A stretch of DNA of 36,134 nt from contig JAKBFV010000020.1 of assembly GCA_021833365.1 (NCBI GenBank), positions 1 through 36,134 on the forward strand, given 5' to 3'. Shown in pieces: positions 1 through 7,404 of this stretch. The notes under the pieces are model-generated. The model was not told the DNA's origin. It was given only the letters and a program-made list of their open reading frames with translations, and ran no database searches. This DNA comes from Pseudomonadota bacterium. GTDB taxonomy: Bacteria; Pseudomonadota; Gammaproteobacteria; Pseudomonadales; Moraxellaceae. The first letter of the stretch is position 1, and every line of letters starts with the position of its first letter. The position numbers were made by a program, and so were the translations under genes.

Positions 1-16
1 AAAGATAATTCGACCT

Positions 17-112
17 TCAGCCACCGGCGACCTGCCCTTCAACCTTACCGCCGATGCGCCCACTGCGCAGCAGAGTGACACCGTTTTCATACTCGGGGGC
101 GTCGGCCTGCCT
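17..112 (-). other. Short open tail of an unidentified reading frame
   Basis: Reading the minus strand, about 31 codons are open between a stop at 115-113 and a TGA at 19-17, with no start codon. The encoded end contains EYENGVTLLRSGRIGG and a Gly-rich tail. It reads like a plausible protein C-terminus, but I do not recognise the family. It lies immediately beyond the point where the neighbouring transposase stops resembling its family, so it may be the remains of a gene cut by the insertion or by a later deletion. It may equally be chance open frame in GC-rich DNA. Confidence 0.2.
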
Positions 113-569
113 TCATGGCAGTTAAGCCGAACAGGGTTTGATCGGCGATGGCGGCACGGTTGACGTGACTGGCACGCAGGCCGAAGCGCAAGATCGAGGC
201 ATCGGCAGCCACCAGGCGCAGGCCGTGCCAGCGCGGCACGAAGCGGTCTTGCTCGGCGCGCCGTATCAGCCAGTCATTGAGTCGTGGAATGGCTGTCAGG
301 GACAGCTTGGCACGTGCTTGGGAAAAGGCCTGCTCGGAGACTTCATGCACCCACTGTGCTTGCTGGCGAAGATGAGCAAAGAACATATCCGGTTCGGCCT
401 GAATACTCATGTGCATACCCGTCAGCATGATCGCGACCAAGGTCGGCAAGGGCAGCTTGCGGCAGCGAGAAAATGCGCTGGGGTGCTCGGGATGGCGGGC
501 ATCGTTGAGGAATTCGGAGGAACAGAGGCGAGCAGAAAAATCTTGAAACAGGGTGCTGAGAACGGACAT
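87..569 (-). pseudogene. IS4-family transposase, N-terminal fragment
   Basis: This is the front part of a DDE transposase of the IS4 family. It keeps the N-terminal helical region and the first catalytic aspartate in VAADASILRFGLRAS, near residue 127. Similarity to the family ends after ADQTLFGL (around base 122), and the frame then runs a few unrelated codons to a TGA at 89-87. Family members are usually well over 400 residues, so more than half, including the second Asp and the Glu of the catalytic triad, is missing. The start at 569 (MSVLSTLFQDF) matches the usual family start; an upstream ATG at 647 exists but adds unrelated sequence. The fragment cannot transpose by itself. I could not identify terminal inverted repeats or a target duplication on either side. 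Confidence 0.8.
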
Positions 570-679
570 GGCGGCCACCTGAACCTTGAAAATTTTTTCA
601 TCAATGCATTGACAAGCTGCATTCGCTCTTGCTCTCATGGCCAGCATCCGAGCCCATCGTTCTCGTCGCAGGGATTGCC

Positions 680-1243
680 ATGAAGATCTGCCCGATTGCC
701 GCCCGCCTAGGCCGACTGTGTCGGAGTCTTTTGCCCCTTCTGCTGCTATTCCCGGCGCTCAGCCACGCCGATCCACAGCCCGGCTTCGGCCTCGCCCTCG
801 CTCTCTCCGACCACCACGCCGACGTCAGCTTCAACCAGGCGCCTTTTCAGGTCTACAACAGCCATGGCGCTGGTCTCGCCGGTGACGCCCAGTTCGTCAT
901 CAACCCGAACTGGTCCCTCAACCCCTATCTCGAATTCGCCTACGAGCACAGTCACGGCGACGTGCAGAGCGCTCTCATCAACGCCTCCGGCGGCCTCATG
1001 CTGCGCCACTGGTGGCAGAACATCTACGTCGGACCGGCCCTCGAGTACGGTGGCGAGGGCCTGTTGCAGAACCAGACGGTGAGCCGCAGCAGCTTCGGAC
1101 CCGGCGTCGGCGTCGGCCTCGGCTACGAGTCGCCGCGCGGCCTCACCTTAGGGCTGCAGGTGGACGCTCCGCAGGCCCTGTACTTTAGCCGTAATCAGCG
1201 CCGTTCCGGCGTCTGGCTCACCGTCGGTTACCGCTGGCATTAA
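680..1243 (+). CDS. Exported outer-membrane beta-barrel-like protein
   Basis: The protein has 187 residues with an N-terminal signal peptide: basic start, a Leu-rich core around residues 15-25, and a likely cut after LSHA. The mature part alternates polar and hydrophobic residues in short strands rich in Gly, Tyr and Trp (for example GPALEYGGEG and GVGVGLGYES). It ends in GYRWH, where the penultimate aromatic resembles a barrel-type terminus. I infer a small outer-membrane barrel of the acyloxyacyl-hydrolase or OmpW size class, but I cannot assign a named family. The start at 680 follows a CAGGGA ribosome site; an in-frame ATG at 629 would place extra residues ahead of the signal peptide. The next gene begins 12 bases downstream and is probably co-transcribed. 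Confidence 0.6.
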   Translation: MKICPIAARLGRLCRSLLPLLLLFPALSHADPQPGFGLALALSDHHADVSFNQAPFQVYNSHGAGLAGDAQFVINPNWSLNPYLEFAYEHSHGDVQSALINASGGLMLRHWWQNIYVGPALEYGGEGLLQNQTVSRSSFGPGVGVGLGYESPRGLTLGLQVDAPQALYFSRNQRRSGVWLTVGYRWH

Positions 1244-1255
1244 GGAGTCCGCCGC

Positions 1256-1993
1256 ATGCGCTCTTCACTGATCCTGCTCTGTGTCGGCGGTCTGGGCCTG
1301 AGTTCGCTGACGTTTGCCGCCTCCGATGCCGCCGTCGGCACGGTGAGTACCTCGGCCCTGGAAGGCATCAAGGCCGTCGATGCCCTGTTCAGTGGCAGCG
1401 AGCTGCAGCTCGGGCTACAGGCACAGCAGGGCACTTTGGGCCTGAGTCGCGGCAACAACCGTGCCCTGCTCACCGACAATGGCTCGCTCGCCCTGCTCGC
1501 CACCGTCAACAGCCCGGCACATCCATGGGTCGACTGGGGCATGAGCGACGGCGGCCACGTCCGCCTCGCCTTCGACTGGACGGCGACCGCCAACATCCTC
1601 GGCGTGCATGAGCAGCTGCTCGGTTCGGCCATATCCGGCAGCAACATCGGCACCGGCGTCACCGGTGGCTACATAGCCGCGGCGCCGCGTCTGCGCCTGT
1701 TCATGGGCCCTCTGTACGCCGGCCGGCCGATCTACTGGAGTTACAGCCTGGCGCTCGGCGCCGCCATACTCGACGACCATGGCACCGCCCAGTTCAACCA
1801 GGGCAGCGCCGCCTACGTCGCCGCCGTGCATGGCGAACCGATACTCACCGAGTATATGGACAACCGCTGGGTGCTGACCACCGGGCGCTGGAACACCGTC
1901 TTCAGCGCCGAATATCTCGCCGGTCACCAGCAAGGCTATGGCCTGAGCTACTACAACTTCTCCGTCGGCCTCGCCTACGCCCTCGGTCTGTAA
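1256..1993 (+). CDS. Exported protein of unknown function, possibly outer membrane
   Basis: The protein has 245 residues with a clear signal peptide (SLILLCVGGLGLSSLTFA, cut near residue 22). The mature chain shows alternating beta-like stretches in its second half (LRLFMGPLYAGRPIYWSYSL, NTVFSAEYLAG, YYNFSVGLAYALGL) and ends with a barrel-like final strand. I do not recognise a domain. An AAGGAG ribosome site overlaps the stop of the preceding gene at 1241-1243, so the two are probably one operon making two related surface proteins. The gene faces the isomerase-like gene tail to tail, with a perfect hairpin between them. Confidence 0.55.
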   Translation: MRSSLILLCVGGLGLSSLTFAASDAAVGTVSTSALEGIKAVDALFSGSELQLGLQAQQGTLGLSRGNNRALLTDNGSLALLATVNSPAHPWVDWGMSDGGHVRLAFDWTATANILGVHEQLLGSAISGSNIGTGVTGGYIAAAPRLRLFMGPLYAGRPIYWSYSLALGAAILDDHGTAQFNQGSAAYVAAVHGEPILTEYMDNRWVLTTGRWNTVFSAEYLAGHQQGYGLSYYNFSVGLAYALGL

Positions 1994-2000
1994 AGGCGTG

Positions 2001-2025
2001 CGGCAGCGCCTTCATCGCGCTGCCG
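2001..2025. terminator. Perfect 9-bp hairpin between convergent genes
   Basis: CGGCAGCGC (2001-2009) pairs perfectly with GCGCTGCCG (2017-2025) around a 7-base loop. It follows the plus-strand gene ending at 1993, and it contains the stop codon (2014-2012) of the minus-strand gene. There is no strong T-run on either side, so it is not a textbook intrinsic terminator, but the position suits a bidirectional transcription end or an mRNA 3'-end stabiliser. Confidence 0.5.
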
Positions 2026-2623
2026 TTGCCAGCAGATGCTCCTCGACATCGCGTAGACGGTCTTTGCCGAACCACATCTGCGTACCGATGAAGAAGGTCG
2101 GCAGGCCGAAGGCACCACGCGCCACCGCCGCGGCGGTGTGATCGATCAAGGCCTGCTTGACCTCGGGTCGGGCGCTGGCGGCGACGATGGCTGCGGCATC
2201 GAGGCCGGCCTCCTGCAAGGTCTGCGCGAAGACGGCGGCGTCATCGAGCTGGCGTCCTTCCTCCCACATGGCGTGAAAGAGCGCCTGCGTGTACGCGGCC
2301 AGAACCCCGAGACTCTCGGCAGCGACAGCACCGCGCATGGCCAACAGGGTATTCACCGGAAAGAAGGGATTCATGCGGAATTCATGGAGCGCATGCTGGT
2401 CGATGAACCGCTGCATCTCGAGCTGCTCATAGGCGAACTTGTTGCGGATATGGGCATAGGCGGTGGCCGGCGACTGGTTGCCGGTGGCCTTGAAGATGCC
2501 GCCGAGCAAACAGGGCACATAGATGAATTCAGCACCGGTACGCGCCGCCAGGGCCGGGATGAGGCGATGCGCCAGATAGGCGTTCGGGCTGCCGACATCG
2601 AAGAAGAATTCCACGCTTTGCAT
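2012..2623 (-). CDS. DsbA-family / 2-hydroxychromene-2-carboxylate isomerase-like protein
   Basis: This 203-residue protein is a thioredoxin-fold member of the DsbA / HCCA isomerase group, which resembles kappa-class glutathione transferases. It opens with VEFFFDVGSPNAYLAH. The Ser of SPNAY (S12) sits where the glutathione-activating serine is found, and there is no CxxC. The C-terminal GAFGLPTFFIGTQMWFGKDR, with its cis-Pro loop, is typical. The family isomerises chromene carboxylates in naphthalene breakdown, but many homologues act on unknown glutathione adducts, so the substrate is open. I chose 2623 because GAGG stands about seven bases upstream; an ATG at 2638 is in frame. It lies 58 bases after the SDR gene on the same strand, which suggests a two-gene operon under the divergent TetR regulator. 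Confidence 0.8.
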   Translation of the reverse strand: MQSVEFFFDVGSPNAYLAHRLIPALAARTGAEFIYVPCLLGGIFKATGNQSPATAYAHIRNKFAYEQLEMQRFIDQHALHEFRMNPFFPVNTLLAMRGAVAAESLGVLAAYTQALFHAMWEEGRQLDDAAVFAQTLQEAGLDAAAIVAASARPEVKQALIDHTAAAVARGAFGLPTFFIGTQMWFGKDRLRDVEEHLLATAAR

Positions 2624-2681
2624 ACCGACCTCACTCATGGGATGGGGGATATGGGATGGGGATGAAGGGGGATTGGCGTTC

Positions 2682-3416
2682 TCACCAGCGTTCCATATAG
2701 GGACGCAGATCCATCTCGTGCGTCCAGGCGTCACGCGGTTGCGCGTGCAACAGCCAGTAGTTCTCGGCGATGTGCTCAGGGTCGAGGATGCCACCGCGCG
2801 GCAGGCGCTCGGCGTACATCTCCGGCCAGGTATCGCGGATGAACTGCGTGTCGATGGCGCCGTCGACGACGACGTGCGCGACGTGGATGCCGCGTGGCCC
2901 GAGCTCACGCGCCATGCTCTGCGCCAGGGAACGCAGCGCGAACTTGGCGCCTGAGAAAGCGGCGAAATGGGCGGCGCCGCGCATGCCGGCGGTGGCGCCG
3001 GTCAAGAGGATGGTGCCACGGCCGCGCGCCACCATGCGTTTGGCGACCTCGCGAGCGCTGAGAAAGCCAGCAAAACAGGCCATCTCCCAGATCTTGTAGT
3101 ATTTGCGCGCCGTCTCCTCGAGGATGGAGCAGGGTACATTGGCGCCGATGTTGAAGACCAAGACTTCGATCGGGCCGATGTCGCGTTCGATGTCCTCGAC
3201 GAGAGCAACGACCTCCTCCTCCTTGCGCGCGTCGGCAGCGTAACCACGGGCGCGCCCGCCTTCGGCCTCGATACGCGCGACCAGGGGGGCGAGCTTGTCG
3301 GCGCTGCGTCGCGTCACGCAGGCATAAAGACCGGCGCGCGCGAAACGCCGGGCGATGGCACCGCCGGTGGCGTCACCGGCGCCGATGACGAGAGCGACAG
3401 GGGAGGTTGCGGTCAT
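2682..3416 (-). CDS. Atypical short-chain dehydrogenase/reductase (SDR)
   Basis: The protein has 244 residues with a Rossmann fold. The glycine-rich nucleotide site is G12-A-G-D-A-T-G18, an acidic D62 fits the adenine-binding position, and N89-I-G-A replaces the usual NNAG. The catalytic YxxxK is F154-S-G-A-K158, so the tyrosine is Phe while the lysine is kept. The usual catalytic Ser position lies in TGATAGMRG, where only Thr residues are available. From memory, a group of SDRs shares this FAAF..AKFALR pattern, so it is probably a subfamily trait and not a recent mutation. Oxidoreduction by the normal mechanism is doubtful. TetR-type palindromes lie in the promoter region upstream, which links its expression to the divergent regulator. 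Confidence 0.85.
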   Translation of the reverse strand: MTATSPVALVIGAGDATGGAIARRFARAGLYACVTRRSADKLAPLVARIEAEGGRARGYAADARKEEEVVALVEDIERDIGPIEVLVFNIGANVPCSILEETARKYYKIWEMACFAGFLSAREVAKRMVARGRGTILLTGATAGMRGAAHFAAFSGAKFALRSLAQSMARELGPRGIHVAHVVVDGAIDTQFIRDTWPEMYAERLPRGGILDPEHIAENYWLLHAQPRDAWTHEMDLRPYMERW

Positions 3417-3434
3417 GCTCGGCTCCTTTGTTTA

Positions 3435-3448
3435 TGAACGATCGTTCA
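3435..3448. promoter_or_regulatory. TetR operator, perfect palindrome
   Basis: TGAACGATCGTTCA is a perfect 14-bp inverted repeat located 19 bases upstream of the SDR start codon. Its core AACGATCGTT recurs 55 bp away at 3492-3501. TetR-family proteins typically bind such palindromes next to their own divergent promoters, so I infer binding by the regulator at 3569, repressing the SDR-isomerase operon. Confidence 0.75.
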
Positions 3449-3488
3449 ACGAACACTTTACACCCTGCCGGAATGCGGTCAAGCATTA

Positions 3489-3504
3489 TTTAACGATCGT
3501 TTAA
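3489..3504. promoter_or_regulatory. TetR operator, second copy
   Basis: TTTAACGATCGTTTAA has the same 10-bp core AACGATCGTT (3492-3501) as the site at 3435-3448, with one asymmetric base pair in the flanks. It lies 65 bases before the tetR start and probably mediates autoregulation. Centre-to-centre spacing to the first copy is 55 bp, about five helical turns, so two dimers could sit on the same face of the DNA. Confidence 0.7.
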
Positions 3505-3568
3505 GCAGGGGCTGTCAGCCTCGCTCTGGCTGTGGCATGATCGCGCTCAGTGGGAGAGGGCCAAAGTG

Positions 3569-4180
3569 ATGCGCGTGCGGCAAGCACACAAAGAGGACAC
3601 CCGCCAGCGTCTGCTCAGTGCTGGCGCGGCGGTGATCAAGCGTGGTGGCTTCGCCGCCACCGGCGTCGATCAGCTGATGCAGGCCGCTGGCCTCAGCGGC
3701 GCCGCCCTTTACGCCTACTTTCCGGGTAAGGCCGCCCTGCTCGCCGCCATCGTCGCGGTCGAGCTACCGCGCAGCCTGCGCCGCTTGACCGGCGAAGCCG
3801 ACGAAGCCGCGGAAACGGCGCTACGCCGTTGTCTGGACCGCTATCTGACGCTGGAACACGTGCAGCATCCCGAGCGTGGCTGCCTGTTGCCAGCCCTGGC
3901 CGCCGAGATGGCGCGCGCCGATACCGCTCTCTTGCAGCAGGTGTACGCCGCCTGTCAGCCCTTCGAGGATTTCTGGGCGGCCAAACTGCAGCGCCGCGAC
4001 GCCGGCCAGGTCCTGCTGGCGCAGTGTGTCGGTGCCATCACGATGGCGCGCCTGTGCCCGGACACGGCGCAACAGGAAGCCTTGCTGGCGGCGAGCAAGG
4101 CCTGGCTGCTCGCCAGCCTGCTGCCGGCACCGGTCAGCGCGGCGCCTGCAGCCACTGACGCAGCTGCTGCGCATTCATGA
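3569..4180 (+). CDS. TetR/AcrR-family transcriptional regulator
   Basis: The protein has 203 residues. Residues 8-55 form the TetR N-terminal helix-turn-helix ([20 protein letters not shown], then [19 protein letters not shown] with the typical recognition helix and YxYF end). The rest is a helical ligand-binding and dimerisation domain with an unknown effector. The start at 3569 follows GGGAGAGGG by eight bases; a GTG at 3566 is an alternative. The gene is divergent from the SDR operon, with two matching palindromes between them, so it likely represses that operon and itself. Its last 47 bases overlap the 3' end of trxC on the other strand. The Ala-rich tail encoded there looks like a late extension. 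Confidence 0.92.
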   Translation: MRVRQAHKEDTRQRLLSAGAAVIKRGGFAATGVDQLMQAAGLSGAALYAYFPGKAALLAAIVAVELPRSLRRLTGEADEAAETALRRCLDRYLTLEHVQHPERGCLLPALAAEMARADTALLQQVYAACQPFEDFWAAKLQRRDAGQVLLAQCVGAITMARLCPDTAQQEALLAASKAWLLASLLPAPVSAAPAATDAAAAHS

Positions 4181-4553
4181 CGCCGGACTGACGCGCCACT
4201 TCCTTGCCGCCTTGAAACAGGATCAGGGTGGGAATACTTCGTATCTGGTACTGCGCCGCTGCACGCGGGTTGGCATCGGTGTCGATCTTGACGAAGCGTA
4301 CATCCTTCAGGCTGCGCGCCGCTTCCTGAAAGAATGGCGCCATCATCTTGCAGGGACCACACCAGCTCGCCCAGAAATCGACGACGACCGGCAGATCGCT
4401 ACCCTGCAAATAAGCAGGCAGGCGCGCGTCGTCGAGCTCGACGGGGGTCTCCGGCATCAGACCCTCACCGCAGGCGCCGCAACGCGGCCCTTCATGCAGG
4501 CGTTCCGTCGGCACACGATTACGCGCCGAACAGCGTGGACAGACGAGTTGCAT
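4134..4553 (-). CDS. trxC: Thioredoxin 2 (zinc-containing thioredoxin)
   Basis: The protein has 139 residues. An N-terminal zinc ribbon (C5-x-x-C8 and C25-x-x-C28) precedes a thioredoxin domain with the active site W64-C-G-P-C68 and the cis-Pro loop SIPTLILF. This two-part layout and the length are diagnostic of TrxC, a cytosolic disulfide reductase reduced by thioredoxin reductase and often induced by oxidative stress. A strong GGAGGT ribosome site lies five bases ahead of the start. The upstream DNA contains an AT-rich stretch (4573-4590) that could hold its promoter. The C-terminal codons overlap tetR tail to tail. Confidence 0.95.
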   Translation of the reverse strand: MQLVCPRCSARNRVPTERLHEGPRCGACGEGLMPETPVELDDARLPAYLQGSDLPVVVDFWASWCGPCKMMAPFFQEAARSLKDVRFVKIDTDANPRAAAQYQIRSIPTLILFQGGKEVARQSGVMNAQQLRQWLQAPR

Positions 4554-4682
4554 ACGCTACCTCCACCGGATGGAATATATTTTTGCATACACCCAGGGGT
4601 ATGGGGTCGGCGCTACCAGGATACAAGAGGCGCGCCGCCATGTGTTAAGATTCCTCGCCTCTTTGCCTGGAATGTCCTGTCC

Positions 4683-5870
4683 ATGCCCCTCTCCGGCCTC
4701 AAGGTCATCGAACTCGGCAGCCTCATCGCCGGGCCGTTCGCCAGCCGCCTGCTGGCCGAGTTCGGCGCCGAGGTGATCAAGGTCGAGGCCCCGGATGGCG
4801 GCGATCCACTGCGGCGCTGGCGCAAGCTGTATCAGGGTACCTCCTTGTGGTGGTATGTGCAGGGGCGCAATAAACGCTCGCTCACCCTCAACCTGAAAGC
4901 ACCGGCGGCCATCGATCTGCTCAAGCGCCTGCTCGCTCAGGCCGACGTCCTGGTGGAGAACTTTCGCCCCGGCGTCCTCGAGCGACTGGGGCTGGCGCCG
5001 AGCGTTCTGCAGGAACTCAACCCGCGCCTGGTCATCCTGCGCCTGTCCGGCTTCGGCCAGACCGGCCCGGCGGCGCAGCAACCGGGGTTTGGCGCCGTCG
5101 GCGAAAGTATGGGCGGACTGCGCTACGTCACCGGCTTCGGTGATCGCCCGCCGGTGCGCACCGGCATCAGCATCGGCGATTCCATCGCTGCTCTGTTCGG
5201 CGTCATCGGCACGCTCATGGCCTTGCGCCATCGTGACCAGAACAGTGGGCGTGGCCAGGTCGTCGACGTCGCGCTCTACGAGGCGGTCTTTGCCATGATG
5301 GAGAGTCTGGTGCCGGAGTTCGACGTGTTCGGCTATGTGCGCGAACGCAGCGGCCACATCATGCCCGGCATCACGCCGAGCTCCACTCACACCTGCCGCG
5401 ATGGTCAGGCCATCCAGATCGCTGCCAACGGCGATGCCATCTTTCGTCGTCTCGCCACCCTGATGCAACGCCAGGACTGGCTGCAGGAGCCGGCTTATGC
5501 CGACAATGACGGCCGTGACGCGCGCCGCGACGAGATCTATGCCGCCATCGACGCCTGGGTAGCGACACAGGACCTCGCCGCGCTGCTGGCACGTCTGCAG
5601 GCGCATGACATCCCGGCCAGCCGCATCTACAGCGTCGCCGACATGTTCGAAGATCCGCAGTTTCTTTTTCGCGACATGCTGCTGCAGGCGCGTCTGCCCG
5701 ATGGACGAATGCTGACGACACCCGGCATCGTCCCCAAACTGAGCGACAGCCCTGGGCAGCAACGTAGGCTCGGTCCAGCCCTCGGCGAGCACAACGACGC
5801 CATCCTCGGCGAACTCGGTCTCGACGCCGCGGCCATCGCCGCACTGCGCCGCGACGGGGTGATCGGATGA
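4683..5870 (+). CDS. CaiB/BaiF family (class III) CoA-transferase
   Basis: The protein has 395 residues, the normal length of class III CoA-transferases, which move CoA between carboxylic acids through aspartyl-anhydride intermediates. It starts with the typical LSGLKVIELGSLIAGPFASR and keeps VIKVEAP, the RNKRSLTLNLK segment and VENFRPGVLERLG. The predicted catalytic aspartate is D195 in VVDVALYEAV, and the C-terminal lobe has the usual IPASRIYSVADMFEDPQF. The start at 4683 fits the family N-terminus; the reading frame is open far upstream but that part is unrelated. The substrate cannot be predicted: no acyl-CoA dehydrogenase or ligase lies nearby. Its stop overlaps the tcdA start as ATGA, so the two are translationally coupled. 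Confidence 0.9.
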   Translation: MPLSGLKVIELGSLIAGPFASRLLAEFGAEVIKVEAPDGGDPLRRWRKLYQGTSLWWYVQGRNKRSLTLNLKAPAAIDLLKRLLAQADVLVENFRPGVLERLGLAPSVLQELNPRLVILRLSGFGQTGPAAQQPGFGAVGESMGGLRYVTGFGDRPPVRTGISIGDSIAALFGVIGTLMALRHRDQNSGRGQVVDVALYEAVFAMMESLVPEFDVFGYVRERSGHIMPGITPSSTHTCRDGQAIQIAANGDAIFRRLATLMQRQDWLQEPAYADNDGRDARRDEIYAAIDAWVATQDLAALLARLQAHDIPASRIYSVADMFEDPQFLFRDMLLQARLPDGRMLTTPGIVPKLSDSPGQQRRLGPALGEHNDAILGELGLDAAAIAALRRDGVIG

Positions 5871-6637
5871 GCGGACGCTGGCAGCAGGGGCTGCAACGCC
5901 TCTATGGCGAGACCAGCATGACGCGCTTCCAGCAGGCGCGCGTCGTCGTCGCCGGCGTCGGTGGCGTCGGCAGCTGGGCGGCCGAGGCTTTGGCACGCAC
6001 CGGCATCGGCGAGATCCATCTCATCGATCCTGACGTCCTCGTCGAATCGAACATCAATCGCCAGCTCACCGCCCTGCACAGCACCCTCGGTCGCGACAAG
6101 ATCGCCGTCCTCGCCGAGCGTCTACGCGACATCCAGCCGCAGATCCGCGTCGTCCTGCACGATGAGTTTCTCAGCCGCGACAACATCGACCGGCTGCTGG
6201 CGATGACGCCGCACCTGCTCCTCGATTGCAGCGACGACTTCGACGCCAAACGCAGCATGGTGCTATGGTGCCGGCGCCGCCGCATCCCTCTGGTGGTCGC
6301 CGGCGCCGCCGGCGGCAAACGTGACCCTGGCCAGCTGCGCGTCGCCGATCTGGCGCACACCGAGCGCGACCCCCTGCTCGCCAAGCTGCGCCGTGAACTG
6401 CGCCGCCACCATCACTTTCCGAAAACCCCGGGCGAGAAGTTCCATATCGCCTGCGTCTATTCGCAGGAGTCGCTGCAGCGCCCGGCCAGTTGTGCGAGCG
6501 GCGACCTCAGCTGCTCGGGCATGGGCTCGGCCATGGTCGTCACCAGCACCATGGCCATGCTCGCCGTCGCTGAGGGCCTGCGCATGATGGACTGGCGTAT
6601 GCAGCTGGCGGAGCGCCGTCAAAACGGCGAGCCATGA
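5867..6637 (+). CDS. tcdA: tRNA threonylcarbamoyladenosine dehydratase
   Basis: The protein has 256 residues and is an E1/ThiF-like ATP-dependent enzyme that cyclises t6A to ct6A at position 37 of ANN-decoding tRNAs. Features seen: the nucleotide site VVVAGVGGVGSWAAEALAR (residues 25-43), the acidic strand end LIDPD, the conserved N-I-N-R-Q-L-T-A-L stretch, LLDCSDDFDAK, and the C-terminal ASGDLSCSGMGSAMVVT. All match the CsdL/YgdL group rather than MoeB or ThiF, and there is no MoeB-type zinc CxxC pair. The ATG overlaps the CoA-transferase stop. The CoA-transferase partner has no obvious functional connection. Confidence 0.9.
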   Translation: MSGRWQQGLQRLYGETSMTRFQQARVVVAGVGGVGSWAAEALARTGIGEIHLIDPDVLVESNINRQLTALHSTLGRDKIAVLAERLRDIQPQIRVVLHDEFLSRDNIDRLLAMTPHLLLDCSDDFDAKRSMVLWCRRRRIPLVVAGAAGGKRDPGQLRVADLAHTERDPLLAKLRRELRRHHHFPKTPGEKFHIACVYSQESLQRPASCASGDLSCSGMGSAMVVTSTMAMLAVAEGLRMMDWRMQLAERRQNGEP

Positions 6638-6712
6638 AACCTGACGCCGAGTTGTCGCGCATCAAATACCGGTCATGAAGGCCTCTTAGACTGAAGTCAT
6701 GGAGGTGTCGCC

Positions 6713-7390
6713 ATGTCCGACTCGCGCCTGCCTGACTATCTGCTCAAGTATTACCGTTGGGCCTACATTGCTCCCATGGCCCTGCGTTTCTGGGATCATG
6801 AAGGCCTCGTCGACCTCATCCTGTTCCATCAGTATCGGCGCCTGCGCGATCTCGCCCGCACCGCCTTGCGTCAGGGTCCGGGCGGCGACCTGCTGCAGAT
6901 CGCCTGCGTCTATGGCTCGCTGAGCGCCTGCCTGGTCGATGATCTGGCACCGGCTGCCCGTCTGCACGTCGTCGACGTCGTGCCGGAACAGCTGCGCCAT
7001 CTCGCCGCCAAGCTACCCGCACACGCCGCCGTCCTGCACCGCAACGACAGCCGCTACCTCGCCTTCGCCGACGCCAGTTTCGCGCGCGTCCTGATCTTCT
7101 TTCTTCTGCACGAGCAGCCGGCGGCCGTGCGCCTGGCGACCCTGCGTGAAGCTCTGCGCGTCCTGCGCCATGGTGGCCGCCTGGTCATCGTCGACTTTCA
7201 CCGCCCTCGCCGCTGGCATCCCCTGCGCCCTTTGCAATGGCTGATCTTTCATCTGTTCGAACCCTTCGCCCGCGACCTCTGGGTCCAGGAACTCATCCCC
7301 CTGCTGCGCCAGATCGATCCCAGCCTGCGCATCGAGCAGGAGCTGATCTGCGCCGGCCTCTACCAGCGCCTGATCATCGACAAGCCCTAA
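6713..7390 (+). CDS. rquA: Rhodoquinone biosynthesis protein RquA
   Basis: The protein has 225 residues and is related to SAM-dependent methyltransferases. It has the hallmarks I associate with RquA: LPDYL..YYRWAY at the N-terminus, LLQIACVYGSL (62-70) where methyltransferases have the GxGxG loop, LHVVDVVPEQL, FFLLHEQP (129-136) and VDFHRPRRWHPLRP. RquA converts ubiquinone to rhodoquinone by replacing a methoxy group with an amino group, using SAM as amino donor. Rhodoquinone carries electrons to fumarate reductase and similar enzymes under low oxygen. The start follows GGAGGTG (6701-6707). No other quinone or fumarate reductase gene is in the window. The main alternative is another class I methyltransferase, but the VYG and LLHEQP motifs make that unlikely. 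Confidence 0.88.
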   Translation: MSDSRLPDYLLKYYRWAYIAPMALRFWDHEGLVDLILFHQYRRLRDLARTALRQGPGGDLLQIACVYGSLSACLVDDLAPAARLHVVDVVPEQLRHLAAKLPAHAAVLHRNDSRYLAFADASFARVLIFFLLHEQPAAVRLATLREALRVLRHGGRLVIVDFHRPRRWHPLRPLQWLIFHLFEPFARDLWVQELIPLLRQIDPSLRIEQELICAGLYQRLIIDKP

Positions 7391-7404
7391 GACCGCTGCC
7401 GCAC

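Noticed and set aside
2012-2908. 298-codon version of the isomerase-like protein
   Set aside because: The first part overlaps the SDR gene and is Ser/Arg-rich without family similarity. The true start is at 2623 or 2638.
3876-4682. Upstream in-frame extension of the CoA-transferase
   Set aside because: The family start is at 4683. The extension overlaps tetR and trxC in other frames and resembles no protein.
4554-4682. Imperfect inverted repeat (ATACACCC / GGGGTAT) between trxC and the CoA-transferase gene
   Set aside because: The arms mismatch and no known regulator motif fits. I see only an AT-rich patch that might be a promoter.
4557-5996. 479-codon open frame on the minus strand opposite the CoA-transferase gene
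   Set aside because: It is low in recognisable motifs and fully opposite a conserved CaiB/BaiF gene. Long antisense frames are expected in GC-rich DNA.
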